Of a stretch of 64,000 nucleotides of DNA, positions 1-8,930 are shown piece after piece. Position numbers and translations under genes: made by a program. The notes beneath the pieces are model-generated. The model was not told where the DNA came from. It was given only the letters and a program-made list of their open reading frames with translations, and searched no databases. The DNA comes from an uncultured Pseudoxanthomonas sp. (lineage in GTDB: Bacteria > Pseudomonadota > Gammaproteobacteria > Xanthomonadales > Xanthomonadaceae). Within the stretch, counting starts at the first letter, position 1. Each line of letters starts with the position of its first letter. The DNA is taken from positions 18,980 to 82,979 of the forward strand of contig CAMPIO010000001.1 of the NCBI GenBank assembly GCA_946886405.1. Reading direction: 5' to 3'.

Positions 1-20
1 TGTTTACGTTTCTTGTCGTG

Positions 21-49
21 TTGACTGTGCAAAAACCCGTGGCTATGTT
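21..49 (+). promoter_or_regulatory. Putative sigma70 promoter of the virB operon
   Basis: A TTGACT -35 hexamer (21-26) and a TATGTT -10 hexamer (44-49) are separated by exactly 17 bases. Transcription would begin near 56, leaving a leader of about 265 bases before virB7. It is the only good promoter seen ahead of the secretion genes. Confidence 0.55.
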
Positions 50-321
50 CGGCTCGACTGGCGTGATGCAGTGCGCGGCCGCAATGTGCGACGCACGTTA
101 AGCGCTTGAAGGAAACACAAGGAGCTTCGACGCATGGAGGCGGTGACAGGGGGCAGTGCGCAGGAAGGTTGCCTGCGCGACGCAATGAGCGCGGGATCCT
201 TTGTGATTCCCGCGCATGCAGGAGCGCGTTGCCGCCCCGTGACATTCTTCAGTGCCGTGACGCGTTTCTTGGGAGACGCGCATTGGATGTGGGTTGCTGA
301 CGATTGCAGAAAGGTGGATTC
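50..321. other. Leader/intergenic stretch upstream of virB7
   Basis: No convincing gene lies in this stretch. A 63-codon frame opens at 134 behind an AGGAG (120-124), but its composition is not gene-like and it runs into virB7. The motif TGATTCCCGCGCATGCAGGAG around 204 resembles a decayed ATTCCCGCG-type REP palindrome common in proteobacterial intergenic DNA. No 3' end of a preceding gene is visible, so the neighbour to the left (virD4 in Xanthomonas citri) cannot be judged. Confidence 0.4.
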
Positions 322-762
322 GTGATCCGGAATGTCGTTTCTCGCAGGATGATGGCGTGGTGCGTGGTGATGCTGGTCGCAGGATGTGCGACCCCGCAGG
401 CGGCCGATATCAATGGCCGCTGGCGACCGGTCAACCGGTTCGCTGAGGCGCCACAGGCTATTCCGCTGCAGCAGGCCTATATCTTTCAGCCATCTCCTGC
501 GGACGGCACGCTCAAGAACATGTTGACCCGCTGGGCGAAGGACGGAAGTCTCACGCTGGCGTACCTGCATCCGAATGACTACACATTGCACGCGCCGATT
601 GCGCAGATCCGTACCGGAAGCCTGGAGGATGCTGCTGCCGCGCTATCCGCTGCGTACGCGGACCAAGGGGTGCGCGTGGTGGTGGAGCGCCCCCGGATCA
701 TCGTGAGCCAGGCGTCACTGCCGTCGGCCGACGTGGCGCCCGCCGCGCCGCTGGGCGATTGA
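322..762 (+). CDS. virB7: VirB7 outer-membrane lipoprotein of the type IV secretion system
   Basis: VirB7 forms, with VirB9 and VirB10, the outer-membrane core complex. The lipobox LVAGC (about residues 18-22 from this start) follows a short positively charged and hydrophobic signal. At about 146 residues it is far longer than Agrobacterium VirB7 (about 55), and the region after residue 60 (PSPADGTLKNMLTRWA onward) fits the extra N0 domain described for X. citri VirB7. The GTG start at 322 was chosen because AAGGTGG lies just upstream; ATG at 349 or 352 is the alternative. virB8 follows after 16 bases. The family call rests on lipobox, size and position. Confidence 0.85.
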   Translation: MIRNVVSRRMMAWCVVMLVAGCATPQAADINGRWRPVNRFAEAPQAIPLQQAYIFQPSPADGTLKNMLTRWAKDGSLTLAYLHPNDYTLHAPIAQIRTGSLEDAAAALSAAYADQGVRVVVERPRIIVSQASLPSADVAPAAPLGD

Positions 763-778
763 AGGCGACGGCTCGCGC

Positions 779-1705
779 ATGTTCAAGAAGAAGACGTCCT
801 CCCCCGAGATCGATCGCGCCGTGGCGCATGGTGTCAGCTTCGAGATGACGCTGGCCGAGCGCGCGCGCAAGAGCGAAAGGCGTGCGTGGCTGGTCGCGTG
901 GTCGGCCATCGTGATGTCGTTGATCCTGGCAGGCGGTTACTTCCTGTTCCTGCCTCTCAAGGAGAAGGTGCCCTATCTGGTCATGGCGGATCCGTACACG
1001 GGCACCGCAAGCGTTGCGCGCCTCTCGGGCAATTTCCAGGATCGTGACGTCACCACAGAGGAAGCGATCAACAAGAGCAACGTCGCCCAGTTCGTTCTGG
1101 CCCGGGAATCCTATGATTCGGGCCTGGTTGGCCAGCGCAACTGGCGCACGACGCTGTCGATGGCGGGACCTGCGGTCGCGCCTGCGTACATCGCACTGCA
1201 TTCGGAAAGCAATCCGGAGCGGCCCTTCCGCCTGTACGGCAGCGCGAGTTCCGTGCGCACCCGGATCCTCAGCATCGTCCTGATCGGCGGCGGTGCGGGC
1301 ACGCGCCCCACGGGAGCGACCGTGCGATTCCAGCGGAGCCTGTACGACAAGGGGCGCGGCCAGGTACAGCCCCTGGACAGCCGGATCGCGACCCTCGAAT
1401 TCACCTACAACCCGGACCTGCGCCTGAGCGAGGAAGACCGGCTGTTGAACCCGCTCGGATTCCGCGTCACCAACTATCGCGTGGACGACGACTTCGCCGC
1501 AGCGACCGTGCCGGAGCGGGAGTTTCCCGCACCGCCCGCCGCGCCGCCGGCCGCGCCCGTACCGGCGGCAGCACCGCAGCAGGTTGCAGAGTCCGCTGCG
1601 TCGGGGATGCCGCCGGCCATGCCCAATGAGAACGATGTGTCGACGACCCCGCAACCTGCGGAGCAGTCGGAGCCCGAGACACGACCCGGAGTGCCACAAC
1701 GATGA
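779..1705 (+). CDS. virB8: VirB8 inner-membrane assembly protein
   Basis: VirB8 is a bitopic inner-membrane protein that nucleates T4SS assembly through its periplasmic domain. One membrane segment (about residues 37-58, WLVAWSAIVMSLILAGGYF) follows a cationic cytoplasmic N-terminus. The periplasmic NTF2-like domain spans about 65-235. A Pro/Ala-rich tail after residue 240 makes the protein (308 aa) longer than the usual 230-240 aa, a feature also seen in Xanthomonas-type systems. The last codon overlaps the virB9 start as ATGA, so translation is probably coupled. Confidence 0.9.
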   Translation: MFKKKTSSPEIDRAVAHGVSFEMTLAERARKSERRAWLVAWSAIVMSLILAGGYFLFLPLKEKVPYLVMADPYTGTASVARLSGNFQDRDVTTEEAINKSNVAQFVLARESYDSGLVGQRNWRTTLSMAGPAVAPAYIALHSESNPERPFRLYGSASSVRTRILSIVLIGGGAGTRPTGATVRFQRSLYDKGRGQVQPLDSRIATLEFTYNPDLRLSEEDRLLNPLGFRVTNYRVDDDFAAATVPEREFPAPPAAPPAAPVPAAAPQQVAESAASGMPPAMPNENDVSTTPQPAEQSEPETRPGVPQR

Positions 1706-2463
1706 GGTTGAAGGACGCATTGCTGCGGTTGGCCGCCATTGGTCTGCTGCTCATGACGCTGCCTGCGGTTGCGCAGGTGATCGAGGAGTACACGTACTCG
1801 CCGGACAAGGTGTATCCGGTGCGCACCGGCTTGGGTATCACGACGCAGATCGAGCTGTCACCGCACGAGGAAATACTGGATTTCAGCACGGGTTTCAGTG
1901 GCGGATGGGATATCAGTCGTCGCGGGAACGTGTTCTATCTGAAGCCGAAGAACGTCGATGTGGATACCAACCTGCTGGTGCGCACCGCAGCGCATTCGTA
2001 CATCTTCGAGCTGAGGGTCGTGGCCACGGACTGGCGCGTACTGGATCAGGCCCGCGCTGCGGGCGTGCAGTACCGCATCAAGTTCGCCTATCCCGGTGAC
2101 ACCAGCTTCGCCGGCACCGTCAACAAGCCGCAGGACGTTGCGTCGGAACTCAACACCGAGGTCGAGCCGGGACGCGCCTACCACTTCAACTACGACTACG
2201 CCCAGCGCAAGCGCGGTCCCGCCTGGCTGGTGCCAACGACGGTCTACGACGATCGTCGATTCACCTATATCCGCATGGGCGACCGTACGCGCTTCCCGAG
2301 TGGCAACTTCCCGGTCGTGTTCGCGCGTGACAGCGAGGACGGTGACGAGTTCGTCGTCAACTCGACCGTGCAGGACGACACCATCGTCGTCCACGGTACG
2401 TATCCCTACTTGGTCATCCGCCATGGCGACAATGTGGTGGGCCTGCGCAGGAGCCCGGAGTAA
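1702..2463 (+). CDS. virB9: VirB9 outer-membrane core protein
   Basis: This is the periplasmic/outer-membrane core component. The signal peptide is about residues 1-23 (LLMTLPAVAQ, cleavage after the AQ region). Conserved VirB9 features are visible: YSPDKVYPVRTGLGITTQIEL near the N-terminus, FYLKPKNVDVDTNLLV in the middle, and the C-terminal VirB7-binding part with the conserved stretch TRFPSGNFPVVF (about 198-209). Length (253 aa) is normal. It starts inside the virB8 stop (ATGA) and its TAA overlaps the virB10 ATG by one base. Confidence 0.92.
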   Translation: MRLKDALLRLAAIGLLLMTLPAVAQVIEEYTYSPDKVYPVRTGLGITTQIELSPHEEILDFSTGFSGGWDISRRGNVFYLKPKNVDVDTNLLVRTAAHSYIFELRVVATDWRVLDQARAAGVQYRIKFAYPGDTSFAGTVNKPQDVASELNTEVEPGRAYHFNYDYAQRKRGPAWLVPTTVYDDRRFTYIRMGDRTRFPSGNFPVVFARDSEDGDEFVVNSTVQDDTIVVHGTYPYLVIRHGDNVVGLRRSPE

Positions 2464-3665
2464 TGAACCAGACGCCGCACGACCATCCTGACATGGGCCC
2501 CGAACGGGCAGCTCCGCAGAGCCCCTACCAGACATCGCGTCCTGCGCCGGATCCCGACCTCGACGCGAACGCGCCCTACCTGCGTTCCGCCGATGTGCAG
2601 CGGTTGAACCGAAAGGCATTGCTGTTCCTGGCGGGCATCATCGTGCTGATGCTGCTCGTCGTCTTCTGGATATTCAGTGGCGGCCTGTCCTCCAGGGACG
2701 ACGGGGAACAGGTGTCAGCCAAGGGGGAACAGGTAGTGATCCCCGCCGCGCCGCGCGACCTGCCGGACTTGCCGCCGGAGGCGCCACCGGTGCCACTCGA
2801 GCCGGATCTGCCGCCATTGCCGGTGGTCGGCGAGACGGACCAATCGACGGCGTCGATGATGGCCATGCCGTCCGGATTGCCGGATCGGCAGGAGCCTTCG
2901 CTGCGCGAACGCCGCATGCTCGACATGGCGAGCACGTTCGGGGAAGGGCAGACAGCACAGGCGCCGCCGCAGGATCCCGGCATGGCCGAATACGCAGCCC
3001 TGCTGTCCGGTCAAGCCGGGCAGGGACCTGCGGCGCCGCGCGAGGCCCCGGATGGGATGACCAGTGCAAAGCCGCTCTACAACCCCAACACACTGCTGCT
3101 GCGCGGCACCTACATCCGCTGCGTGCTTGAGTCGCGCGTCATCACCGATGTGCCTGGCTACACCTCCTGCGTGGTGACCGAGCCAGTGTATTCGGTCAAT
3201 GGCAAGCGTCTGTTGCTGCCGCGTGGCTCGAAAGTGATGGGCAGCTACAACTCGGAAGCCATCATCGGTGAGCGTGCCGCCATCGTCTGGGACCGAATCA
3301 CTACGCCCACCGGCATGGATGTCAACATGCGCAGTCCTGGCACCGACATGCTCGGTGCCGCCGGCAATCCCGGACACTATTCCGCGCACTGGGCGCAGCG
3401 CATCTCATCGGCCCTGCTGATCAGCATGCTCAGTGATGCGTTCAAGTACGCCGGCGCCAAGCACGGCCCGCAGGAGACCTCGATCGTCAACGGCGCCATC
3501 GTCCAGAATCCCTACGAAAGCAATACCGCCAGGACCATGGAGCGCCTGGCCAACATGGCGCTGGACCGCAACATGGCGCGTCCACCGACGGTGACGATCA
3601 ACCAGGGCACCATCGTCAACGTTTACGTGGCGCGTGATGTCGACTTCTCCGCGGTGATGCGCTGA
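2463..3665 (+). CDS. virB10: VirB10 transenvelope core protein
   Basis: VirB10 spans both membranes and senses ATP use at the inner membrane. Visible parts in order are a cytoplasmic tail (1-50), one membrane segment (about 51-72), a Pro-rich periplasmic linker (about 93-125, repeated LPP/PPxP), and the C-terminal beta-barrel/antenna domain from about 205 with LLLRGTYIRCVLESRV, LLPRGSKVMGSY and the terminal TINQGTIVNVYVARDVDFS. Length (400 aa) fits the family. It begins at the virB9 stop (TAATG) and ends 13 bases before virB11. Confidence 0.93.
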   Translation: MNQTPHDHPDMGPERAAPQSPYQTSRPAPDPDLDANAPYLRSADVQRLNRKALLFLAGIIVLMLLVVFWIFSGGLSSRDDGEQVSAKGEQVVIPAAPRDLPDLPPEAPPVPLEPDLPPLPVVGETDQSTASMMAMPSGLPDRQEPSLRERRMLDMASTFGEGQTAQAPPQDPGMAEYAALLSGQAGQGPAAPREAPDGMTSAKPLYNPNTLLLRGTYIRCVLESRVITDVPGYTSCVVTEPVYSVNGKRLLLPRGSKVMGSYNSEAIIGERAAIVWDRITTPTGMDVNMRSPGTDMLGAAGNPGHYSAHWAQRISSALLISMLSDAFKYAGAKHGPQETSIVNGAIVQNPYESNTARTMERLANMALDRNMARPPTVTINQGTIVNVYVARDVDFSAVMR

Positions 3666-3678
3666 CCGGCGTGCAGGC

Positions 3679-4719
3679 ATGGATACGCAGAACGAGCCCC
3701 TTGCCCGCGTCTCCAACGAGTTCCTGGACTACCAGTACCAGGTGCTCGGGATCGGCGAGCACATGCAATCCTCGGATGTCACCGAGATCTGCATCAATCG
3801 CCCGGGCGAGCTCTACCTCGAAACAGCGCGGGCAGGCTGGCTGAAAGCCGACGTGCCGACGCTGACCTTCGAGCGGGCCCGGCAGTTCTGCACCTCGGTC
3901 GTCAACGAAAGCAACACCGGCCAGCGCATCACCGACATCGATCCGATGGTATCGCTGACGTTCCCGACCGGACAACGCGCCCAGTTCGTGATCCCGCCGG
4001 CCTGCGATGCTGGCAAGGTGTCGATCACCATCCGTCTGCCCGCGAAGTTCGGCAAGTCGCTGGAGCAGTACGAACAGGACGGCTTCTTCAGCGAAATCCT
4101 CGAACAGCAGCAAGTACTTGGCGATCACGACCAGGAGCTCCTGGAGTTGCGGCGCAGCCGCAACTACGCCGAATTCTTCCGCAAGGCGGTCCACTACCAC
4201 AAGAACATCGTGGTCGCCGGCGCTACCGGTAGCGGCAAGACGACCTTCATGAAGTCGCTGGTCAACCACATTCCCGACCAGGAACGCCTGGTGACGATCG
4301 AGGATGCGCGCGAGCTGTTCATCCGGCAGCCCAACGTCGTCCACCTGCTGTACTCCAAGGGCGGACAGAGCGCCAGTAACATCACGGCCAAGAATTGCAT
4401 GGAAGCCTGCCTTCGCATGAAGCCGGACCGCATCATCCTGGCGGAGCTGCGCGGCGACGAATCCTTCTACTTCATCCGCAATTGCGCGTCTGGCCACCCG
4501 GGGTCCATCACCAGTTGCCACGCCGGTAGCACGGCGCAGACCTGGGACCAGCTCGCCCTGATGGTCAAAGCGTCTGCCGAAGGAGCAGGCCTGGAGTTTG
4601 AGGTCATCAAGCGCCTGTTGAAGATGACCATCGACATCGTCGTGCACATCAAGGCGCACGCCGGACGCCGTTACATCACCGGCATCGACTTCGATCCCGC
4701 CCGTGCCTTGGCTGCCTGA
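3679..4719 (+). CDS. virB11: VirB11 hexameric secretion ATPase
   Basis: This is a cytoplasmic traffic ATPase of the VirB11/GspE family that powers pilus assembly and substrate passage with VirB4. Walker A GATGSGKT is at residues 181-188. The Asp box (VTIEDARELF) follows, then Walker B-like RIILAELRGDE and the His box GHPGSITSCHAGS. The N-terminal domain (about 1-165) and length (346 aa) are normal. The gene sits between virB10 and virB1, the Xanthomonas order. Confidence 0.94.
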   Translation: MDTQNEPLARVSNEFLDYQYQVLGIGEHMQSSDVTEICINRPGELYLETARAGWLKADVPTLTFERARQFCTSVVNESNTGQRITDIDPMVSLTFPTGQRAQFVIPPACDAGKVSITIRLPAKFGKSLEQYEQDGFFSEILEQQQVLGDHDQELLELRRSRNYAEFFRKAVHYHKNIVVAGATGSGKTTFMKSLVNHIPDQERLVTIEDARELFIRQPNVVHLLYSKGGQSASNITAKNCMEACLRMKPDRIILAELRGDESFYFIRNCASGHPGSITSCHAGSTAQTWDQLALMVKASAEGAGLEFEVIKRLLKMTIDIVVHIKAHAGRRYITGIDFDPARALAA

Positions 4720-4728
4720 AGGACGCAC

Positions 4729-4821
4729 ATGAACTCGATGCACCCATCACTGGACGGACTGGCGATCACCAAGGCGACTGGTGCGCACTTTCCGTGTGGT
4801 GGGAAAGGGAGGCTCTGCTGA
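4729..4821 (+). CDS. Possible 30-residue coupling peptide between virB11 and virB1
   Basis: ATG 4729 follows GAAGGA (4718-4723) and opens a 30-codon frame whose TGA (4819-4821) overlaps the virB1 ATG as TGATG. Translation of this frame could deliver ribosomes to virB1. The peptide (begins MNSMHPSLDGLAITK) has no signal or domain I recognise. It may be only a coupling device, or chance, since virB1 also has its own GGGAGG. Confidence 0.3.
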   Translation: MNSMHPSLDGLAITKATGAHFPCGGKGRLC

Positions 4822-5642
4822 TGTTGCCTGGCATGGAACTGATGGGCTGCACCGGACTGGCGGTTCCCCCGACCGTGATGGAGCACGTCGTGAAGGTCGA
4901 GTCCTCCTTCAATCCCTATGCGATCGGCGTGGTGGGGGGGCGACTGGCGCGGCAGCCACGCAATCTGGCGGAAGCACTGTCGACGGCCCGCATGCTCGAG
5001 GATCGCGGCTACAACTTCTCGCTCGGGCTGGCGCAGGTCAATCGCTACAACCTCACGCGGCAGGGGTTGGACAGCTACGAGAAGGCGTTCGACGTCTGCC
5101 CCAACCTGTTGGCGGGTTCTCGCATCCTCGCCGAGTGCTACTCGCGCTCCGGCAATGATTGGGGCAAGGCCTTCAGCTGCTACTACTCCGGCAACTTCAC
5201 CACAGGCTATCGCCACGGATACGTACAGAAGGTATTCGCCTCCTGGCAGCGGCAGGCAGGCAAAGGCACAGCGCAGGCGATTCCCGTGATCGATCGACGG
5301 ACTGCCACGCAGGTGCCGCGCACGACATCACGGACAGCATCGGTAACCACTTCACGCACCGCGACGGCAGGCCAGACATCGTCACGTGTGGCGCGACGCG
5401 TCGAGGAGGCGAGGTCCGAGCGGCCTCACCAGCAGCGCGTTGCCGTCAGTGCAAGTGACGCGCCGCGACTTGCGACAAGCACGGCGCCGCTGCCGTCAGC
5501 GCCCACCGTGCCGCCTGCCATCGCGCAGGCATCGGCCGACGCACCCGTCACGGTGCAGGCCTACCACCAGAACACCACCGTGACGCCGCAAGCGTCGCAG
5601 GTTGTGCAGGCATCCGGGAGGGATGACGCTTTCGTCTTCTAG
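4821..5642 (+). CDS. virB1: VirB1 lytic transglycosylase
   Basis: VirB1 is a lysozyme-fold enzyme that opens peptidoglycan for T4SS assembly. The catalytic Glu is E27 in KVESSFNPYAIGV. The family motifs GYNFSLGLAQVNRYNL (about 70-85) and CYYSGNFTTGYRHGYVQKV (about 122-140) follow. After residue 150 there is a Thr/Ser/Arg/Ala-rich tail of low complexity. The ATG at 4821 is preferred over GTG 4794 because GGGAGG (4806-4812) is well placed. No classical signal peptide is visible, so export may be unusual or the start may differ. Confidence 0.9.
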   Translation: MLPGMELMGCTGLAVPPTVMEHVVKVESSFNPYAIGVVGGRLARQPRNLAEALSTARMLEDRGYNFSLGLAQVNRYNLTRQGLDSYEKAFDVCPNLLAGSRILAECYSRSGNDWGKAFSCYYSGNFTTGYRHGYVQKVFASWQRQAGKGTAQAIPVIDRRTATQVPRTTSRTASVTTSRTATAGQTSSRVARRVEEARSERPHQQRVAVSASDAPRLATSTAPLPSAPTVPPAIAQASADAPVTVQAYHQNTTVTPQASQVVQASGRDDAFVF

Positions 5643-5715
5643 CAGTACCCGCCAGGGATGGCTCATCGGCACGCGAAAGTGCCACCACCGTTGCAATCAC
5701 CATTTGGGGTCGACT

Positions 5716-6090
5716 ATGAACAACATGCAGATCAACCAGGCGAAGCAGGCATCCAGCGCAATGATCATGGTGATCATTGCCGCCACCGCGCTGGCATTTC
5801 CCGAACTGGCACTCGCCCAGGACGCCACGGGCGCACAGGGACGCGTCACAAGCTTCTTTACCAACATCAATTCGCTGCTGAACGTGGCGTCGATCGCCAT
5901 CGTGACCATCGCGGTGATCTTCGCGGGCTACCAGATCGCGTTCAACCACAAGCGGGTCGGCGACGTGGCGCCGGTACTGATCGGTGGCTTCCTTATCGGC
6001 GCCGCAGCGCAGATCGCGAAGATGCTGCTGCCGTCGGACGTCACTTCCACCGCGATGGTCGTGGGCCAGATGCTGACACCGTATGCATAA
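5716..6090 (+). CDS. virB2: VirB2 major pilin
   Basis: This encodes the pilin subunit. A long hydrophobic signal ends near AFPELALA-QD (about residue 37), followed by two hydrophobic helices (about 57-76, VASIAIVTIAVIFAGYQIAF, and about 86-104) joined by a short cationic loop (NHKRVGD). This is the standard VirB2/TrbC layout. ATG 5716 was selected because upstream codons lack pilin-like composition. The last 8 bases overlap virB3. Confidence 0.9.
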   Translation: MNNMQINQAKQASSAMIMVIIAATALAFPELALAQDATGAQGRVTSFFTNINSLLNVASIAIVTIAVIFAGYQIAFNHKRVGDVAPVLIGGFLIGAAAQIAKMLLPSDVTSTAMVVGQMLTPYA

Positions 6091-6397
6091 GAACGTGCTG
6101 TTCAGGGGCTGCACACGCCCGCCCATGTTCATGGGGGTTCCCTATGTGCCCTTCACGATCGGGGCGGGTGGCTGCCTGCTGCTCACGTTCTACTTCAACA
6201 TGTTCTTCCTGGCCCTGTTGCCGGTGGTCATCTTCATCATGCGGCAGATGGCACGCCGCGACGAGATGATCTTCCGGCTGCTCGGGCTGCGATGGCAGTT
6301 CCGGACCAAGGTCCGGAACCTCCGTCACCATGAAGGCATGTGGGTGTTCACGCCCAACAGCTATCGCAAGCGCTTCGACGACTCCATTCCAGACTGA
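6083..6397 (+). CDS. virB3: VirB3 inner-membrane protein
   Basis: This is a small (104 aa) inner-membrane protein that works with VirB4 in pilin handling. The N-terminal FRGCTRPPMFMGVPYVPF is the family hallmark, followed by a hydrophobic hairpin (about 23-53) and a cationic C-terminus. It starts within virB2 (8-base overlap) and is followed by virB4 after 4 bases, so the three are surely cotranscribed. Confidence 0.92.
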   Translation: MHKNVLFRGCTRPPMFMGVPYVPFTIGAGGCLLLTFYFNMFFLALLPVVIFIMRQMARRDEMIFRLLGLRWQFRTKVRNLRHHEGMWVFTPNSYRKRFDDSIPD

Positions 6398-6401
6398 CGC
6401 C

Positions 6402-8909
6402 ATGCTCGCGCCCGACCTGTCCATCGCCGAATTCATCCCCCTGTCCGCCCACGTGTCGCCCCACGTGGTCAAGACGACGGGTGGCGACTTCCTGCTGACG
6501 TGGCGACTGGACGGATTGCCATTCGTTGGACGCGAGGAGTGGGAGCTGGAGCATCGGCACAATACGTTCAACCGCATGCTGCAGACCTTGCGGGCACCCG
6601 ACTTCGTCAACGTCGCGTTCTGGGTCCACGATCTCCGGCGTCGCGGCCGCATCCGGTCCGGCGCGCGCTTCGGCCAGACGTTCAACCAGGAACTGTCGGA
6701 CGGGTACTTCGACGCGCTGTCCGCGCAGAAGATCATGCAGAACGAGCTCTACCTCACGATGATCTACCGGCCCATCGTGATGGGGAAGAAGTTCGTCGAG
6801 AAGTCCGCCAACGTGCCGCGTCTGCAGGCAGAGCAGGATCAGGCGGTAGACAAGCTCATGGAGCTGGCGGGCAACGTGGAGGCTGTGCTCAAGGACTACG
6901 CACCGATACGACTCGGCATGTATGAGCCCGACACGGGCGGGGTCTTCTCCGAAACGCTGGAGTTTTTCGGCTTCGTGCTCAACCGCATCTCCGAGCCGGT
7001 CCCGGTCCTGCGTGCGCCGCTTTACGACTACCTCGCGGTGAGCCGGCACATGTTCTCGTCGAAGACCGGCGACTTCGTCGTCAGCACGCCGGACGGCCAG
7101 AACCACTTCGGTGCCATCCTGAACATCAAGGAATATACGGACGGCACCTGGCCCGGCATTCTCAACGGGTTGAAGTACCTCGACTTCGAATACGTCATCA
7201 CCCATTCGTTCAGCCCGATGGGGCGCCAGGATGCGCTGAAGGTGCTGGATCGCACCAAGGGCATGATGATCTCGTCAGGCGACAAGGCGGTAAGCCAGAT
7301 CATCGAGCTGGACGGTGCCATGGACCAGGTCGCGTCCGGCAACTTCGTGCTGGGCGAGTACCATTTCATCATGACCCTGTACGCGGAGGATCAGCAGCGT
7401 CTCTCGCAGAACGTGGCAGTGGCGCGCGCGGAACTGTCCAACGCAGGCTTTGTGTCGGCCAAGGAAGACCTGGCCGTCTGCTCTTCCTTCTATTCCCAGC
7501 TGCCGGGCAACTGGCGCTATCGCACGCGCCTGGCGAACGTCAGTTCGCTGAACTTCCTCGGCCTTTCGCCGCTGCACAACTTCGCCACCGGCAAGCGCGA
7601 CCACAATCCTTGGGGCGACAACGTCACGGTGCTGCAGACCACGAACGGCCAGCCCTACTACTTCAACTTCCACGCCACGCATCCCGCCGAAAATTCGCTG
7701 GGCGAGAAGGCCATTGCCAATACCATGGTCATCGGCAAGTCGGGCACCGGCAAGACGGCGTTGATCAACTTCCTGCTCAGCCAGGTGCAGAAGTTCGATC
7801 CGGTGCCGACGATCTTCTTCTTCGACAAGGACCGCGGTGCCGAGATATTCGTACGTGCCTGCGGAGGGAACTACCTGGCGCTGGAGAATGGCCAGCCCAC
7901 GGGCTTCAACCCGTTCCAGTGTGAGCGTACTGACGCCAACGTGCAGTTCCTGGCAGGGCTGGTCAAGGTGCTGGCGGCAAAGAGCCATTACACCGCGCGT
8001 GAGGATGAGGACATCTTCCGGGCGGTCGAAGCCATGCTCGACATGCCGCTTCACCTGAGGTCGATGACCAATTTCCAGAAGAGCCTGCCCAACATGGGCG
8101 ATGACGGACTCTACGCGCGACTGCGCAAGTGGACAGCCGGCAATGCCCTCGGCTGGGTCTTCGACAACCCCGTCGACACCATTGACCTGAGCCGCGCCAG
8201 CATCATCGGCTTCGACTATACCGACGTCATCGAGAATGCCGAGATCCGTGTCCCGGTGATCAACTATCTGTTGCATCGTCTGGAGGAGCTGATCGACGGC
8301 CGTCCGCTGATCTACGTGATGGACGAGTTCTGGAAGATCCTGGACGGTGGTGGTGCCCTCAAGGACTTCGCGAAGAACAAGCAGAAGACCATCCGGAAGC
8401 AGAACGGCCTGGGCATCTTCGCCACCCAGAGCCCGGAAGATGCCCTGGCCAGCGACATCTCGGCGGCGCTGATCGAGCAGACCGCCACCCTTATCCTGCT
8501 GCCGAATCCCAATGCGGCACGCGAAGACTATATCGACGGGCTGAAGCTCACCGACGCGGAGTTCAAGGTCATCAAAAGCCTGGACGAACGCTCGCGTTGC
8601 TTCCTGGTCAAGCAGGGGCACGCGTCGACCGTATGCCAGCTCAACCTGCGCGGCATGGACGACGCGCTTGCGGTGATATCGGCCAGCACCGACAACATAG
8701 AGATCATGCATCGCATCGTCGATGACGAGGCATTGCGCCTCGGCATCGACAAGGCCGACCTGCTGCCCGAGCAGTGGTTGCCGCGTTTCCAGCAGGAGAG
8801 GAAGGGATCGCGCAGCCGTCGGGAGACACCGGCGCCCTCGTCTTCACGGGAGGACCGTTCCACCGGCCCGCGCTCCACGCGGCCCACCCACTCCAGCATC
8901 CAGCGCTGA
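6402..8909 (+). CDS. virB4: VirB4 secretion ATPase
   Basis: This is the largest T4SS ATPase and is bound at the inner membrane. Walker A GKSGTGKT is at residues 445-452 and Walker B YVMDEFW at about 638-644 (D641, E642). The family stretch ATQSPEDAL and the C-terminal LPNPNA region are present. Length (835 aa) matches VirB4/CagE proteins. ATG 6402 was chosen since it lies 4 bases after virB3 and gives the normal N-terminus MLAPDLSIAEFIPL. The last 35 residues are Arg/Ser-rich and probably disordered. Confidence 0.94.
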   Translation: MLAPDLSIAEFIPLSAHVSPHVVKTTGGDFLLTWRLDGLPFVGREEWELEHRHNTFNRMLQTLRAPDFVNVAFWVHDLRRRGRIRSGARFGQTFNQELSDGYFDALSAQKIMQNELYLTMIYRPIVMGKKFVEKSANVPRLQAEQDQAVDKLMELAGNVEAVLKDYAPIRLGMYEPDTGGVFSETLEFFGFVLNRISEPVPVLRAPLYDYLAVSRHMFSSKTGDFVVSTPDGQNHFGAILNIKEYTDGTWPGILNGLKYLDFEYVITHSFSPMGRQDALKVLDRTKGMMISSGDKAVSQIIELDGAMDQVASGNFVLGEYHFIMTLYAEDQQRLSQNVAVARAELSNAGFVSAKEDLAVCSSFYSQLPGNWRYRTRLANVSSLNFLGLSPLHNFATGKRDHNPWGDNVTVLQTTNGQPYYFNFHATHPAENSLGEKAIANTMVIGKSGTGKTALINFLLSQVQKFDPVPTIFFFDKDRGAEIFVRACGGNYLALENGQPTGFNPFQCERTDANVQFLAGLVKVLAAKSHYTAREDEDIFRAVEAMLDMPLHLRSMTNFQKSLPNMGDDGLYARLRKWTAGNALGWVFDNPVDTIDLSRASIIGFDYTDVIENAEIRVPVINYLLHRLEELIDGRPLIYVMDEFWKILDGGGALKDFAKNKQKTIRKQNGLGIFATQSPEDALASDISAALIEQTATLILLPNPNAAREDYIDGLKLTDAEFKVIKSLDERSRCFLVKQGHASTVCQLNLRGMDDALAVISASTDNIEIMHRIVDDEALRLGIDKADLLPEQWLPRFQQERKGSRSRRETPAPSSSREDRSTGPRSTRPTHSSIQR

Positions 8910-8930
8910 CGGATAGCAGAGGACATCACC

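Noticed and set aside
134..325. 63-codon frame with a ribosome-site-like AGGAG before virB7
   Set aside because: It overlaps virB7, lacks coding composition and includes REP-like sequence (VIPAHAG type translation).
698..1720. Long minus-strand open frame (340 codons) across virB8
   Set aside because: It mirrors virB8 in a high-GC gene; composition is Arg/His-rich and no domain is visible. The same applies to other long frames opposite virB4, xanA, etfA and the 16.6-18.4 kb hydrolase.
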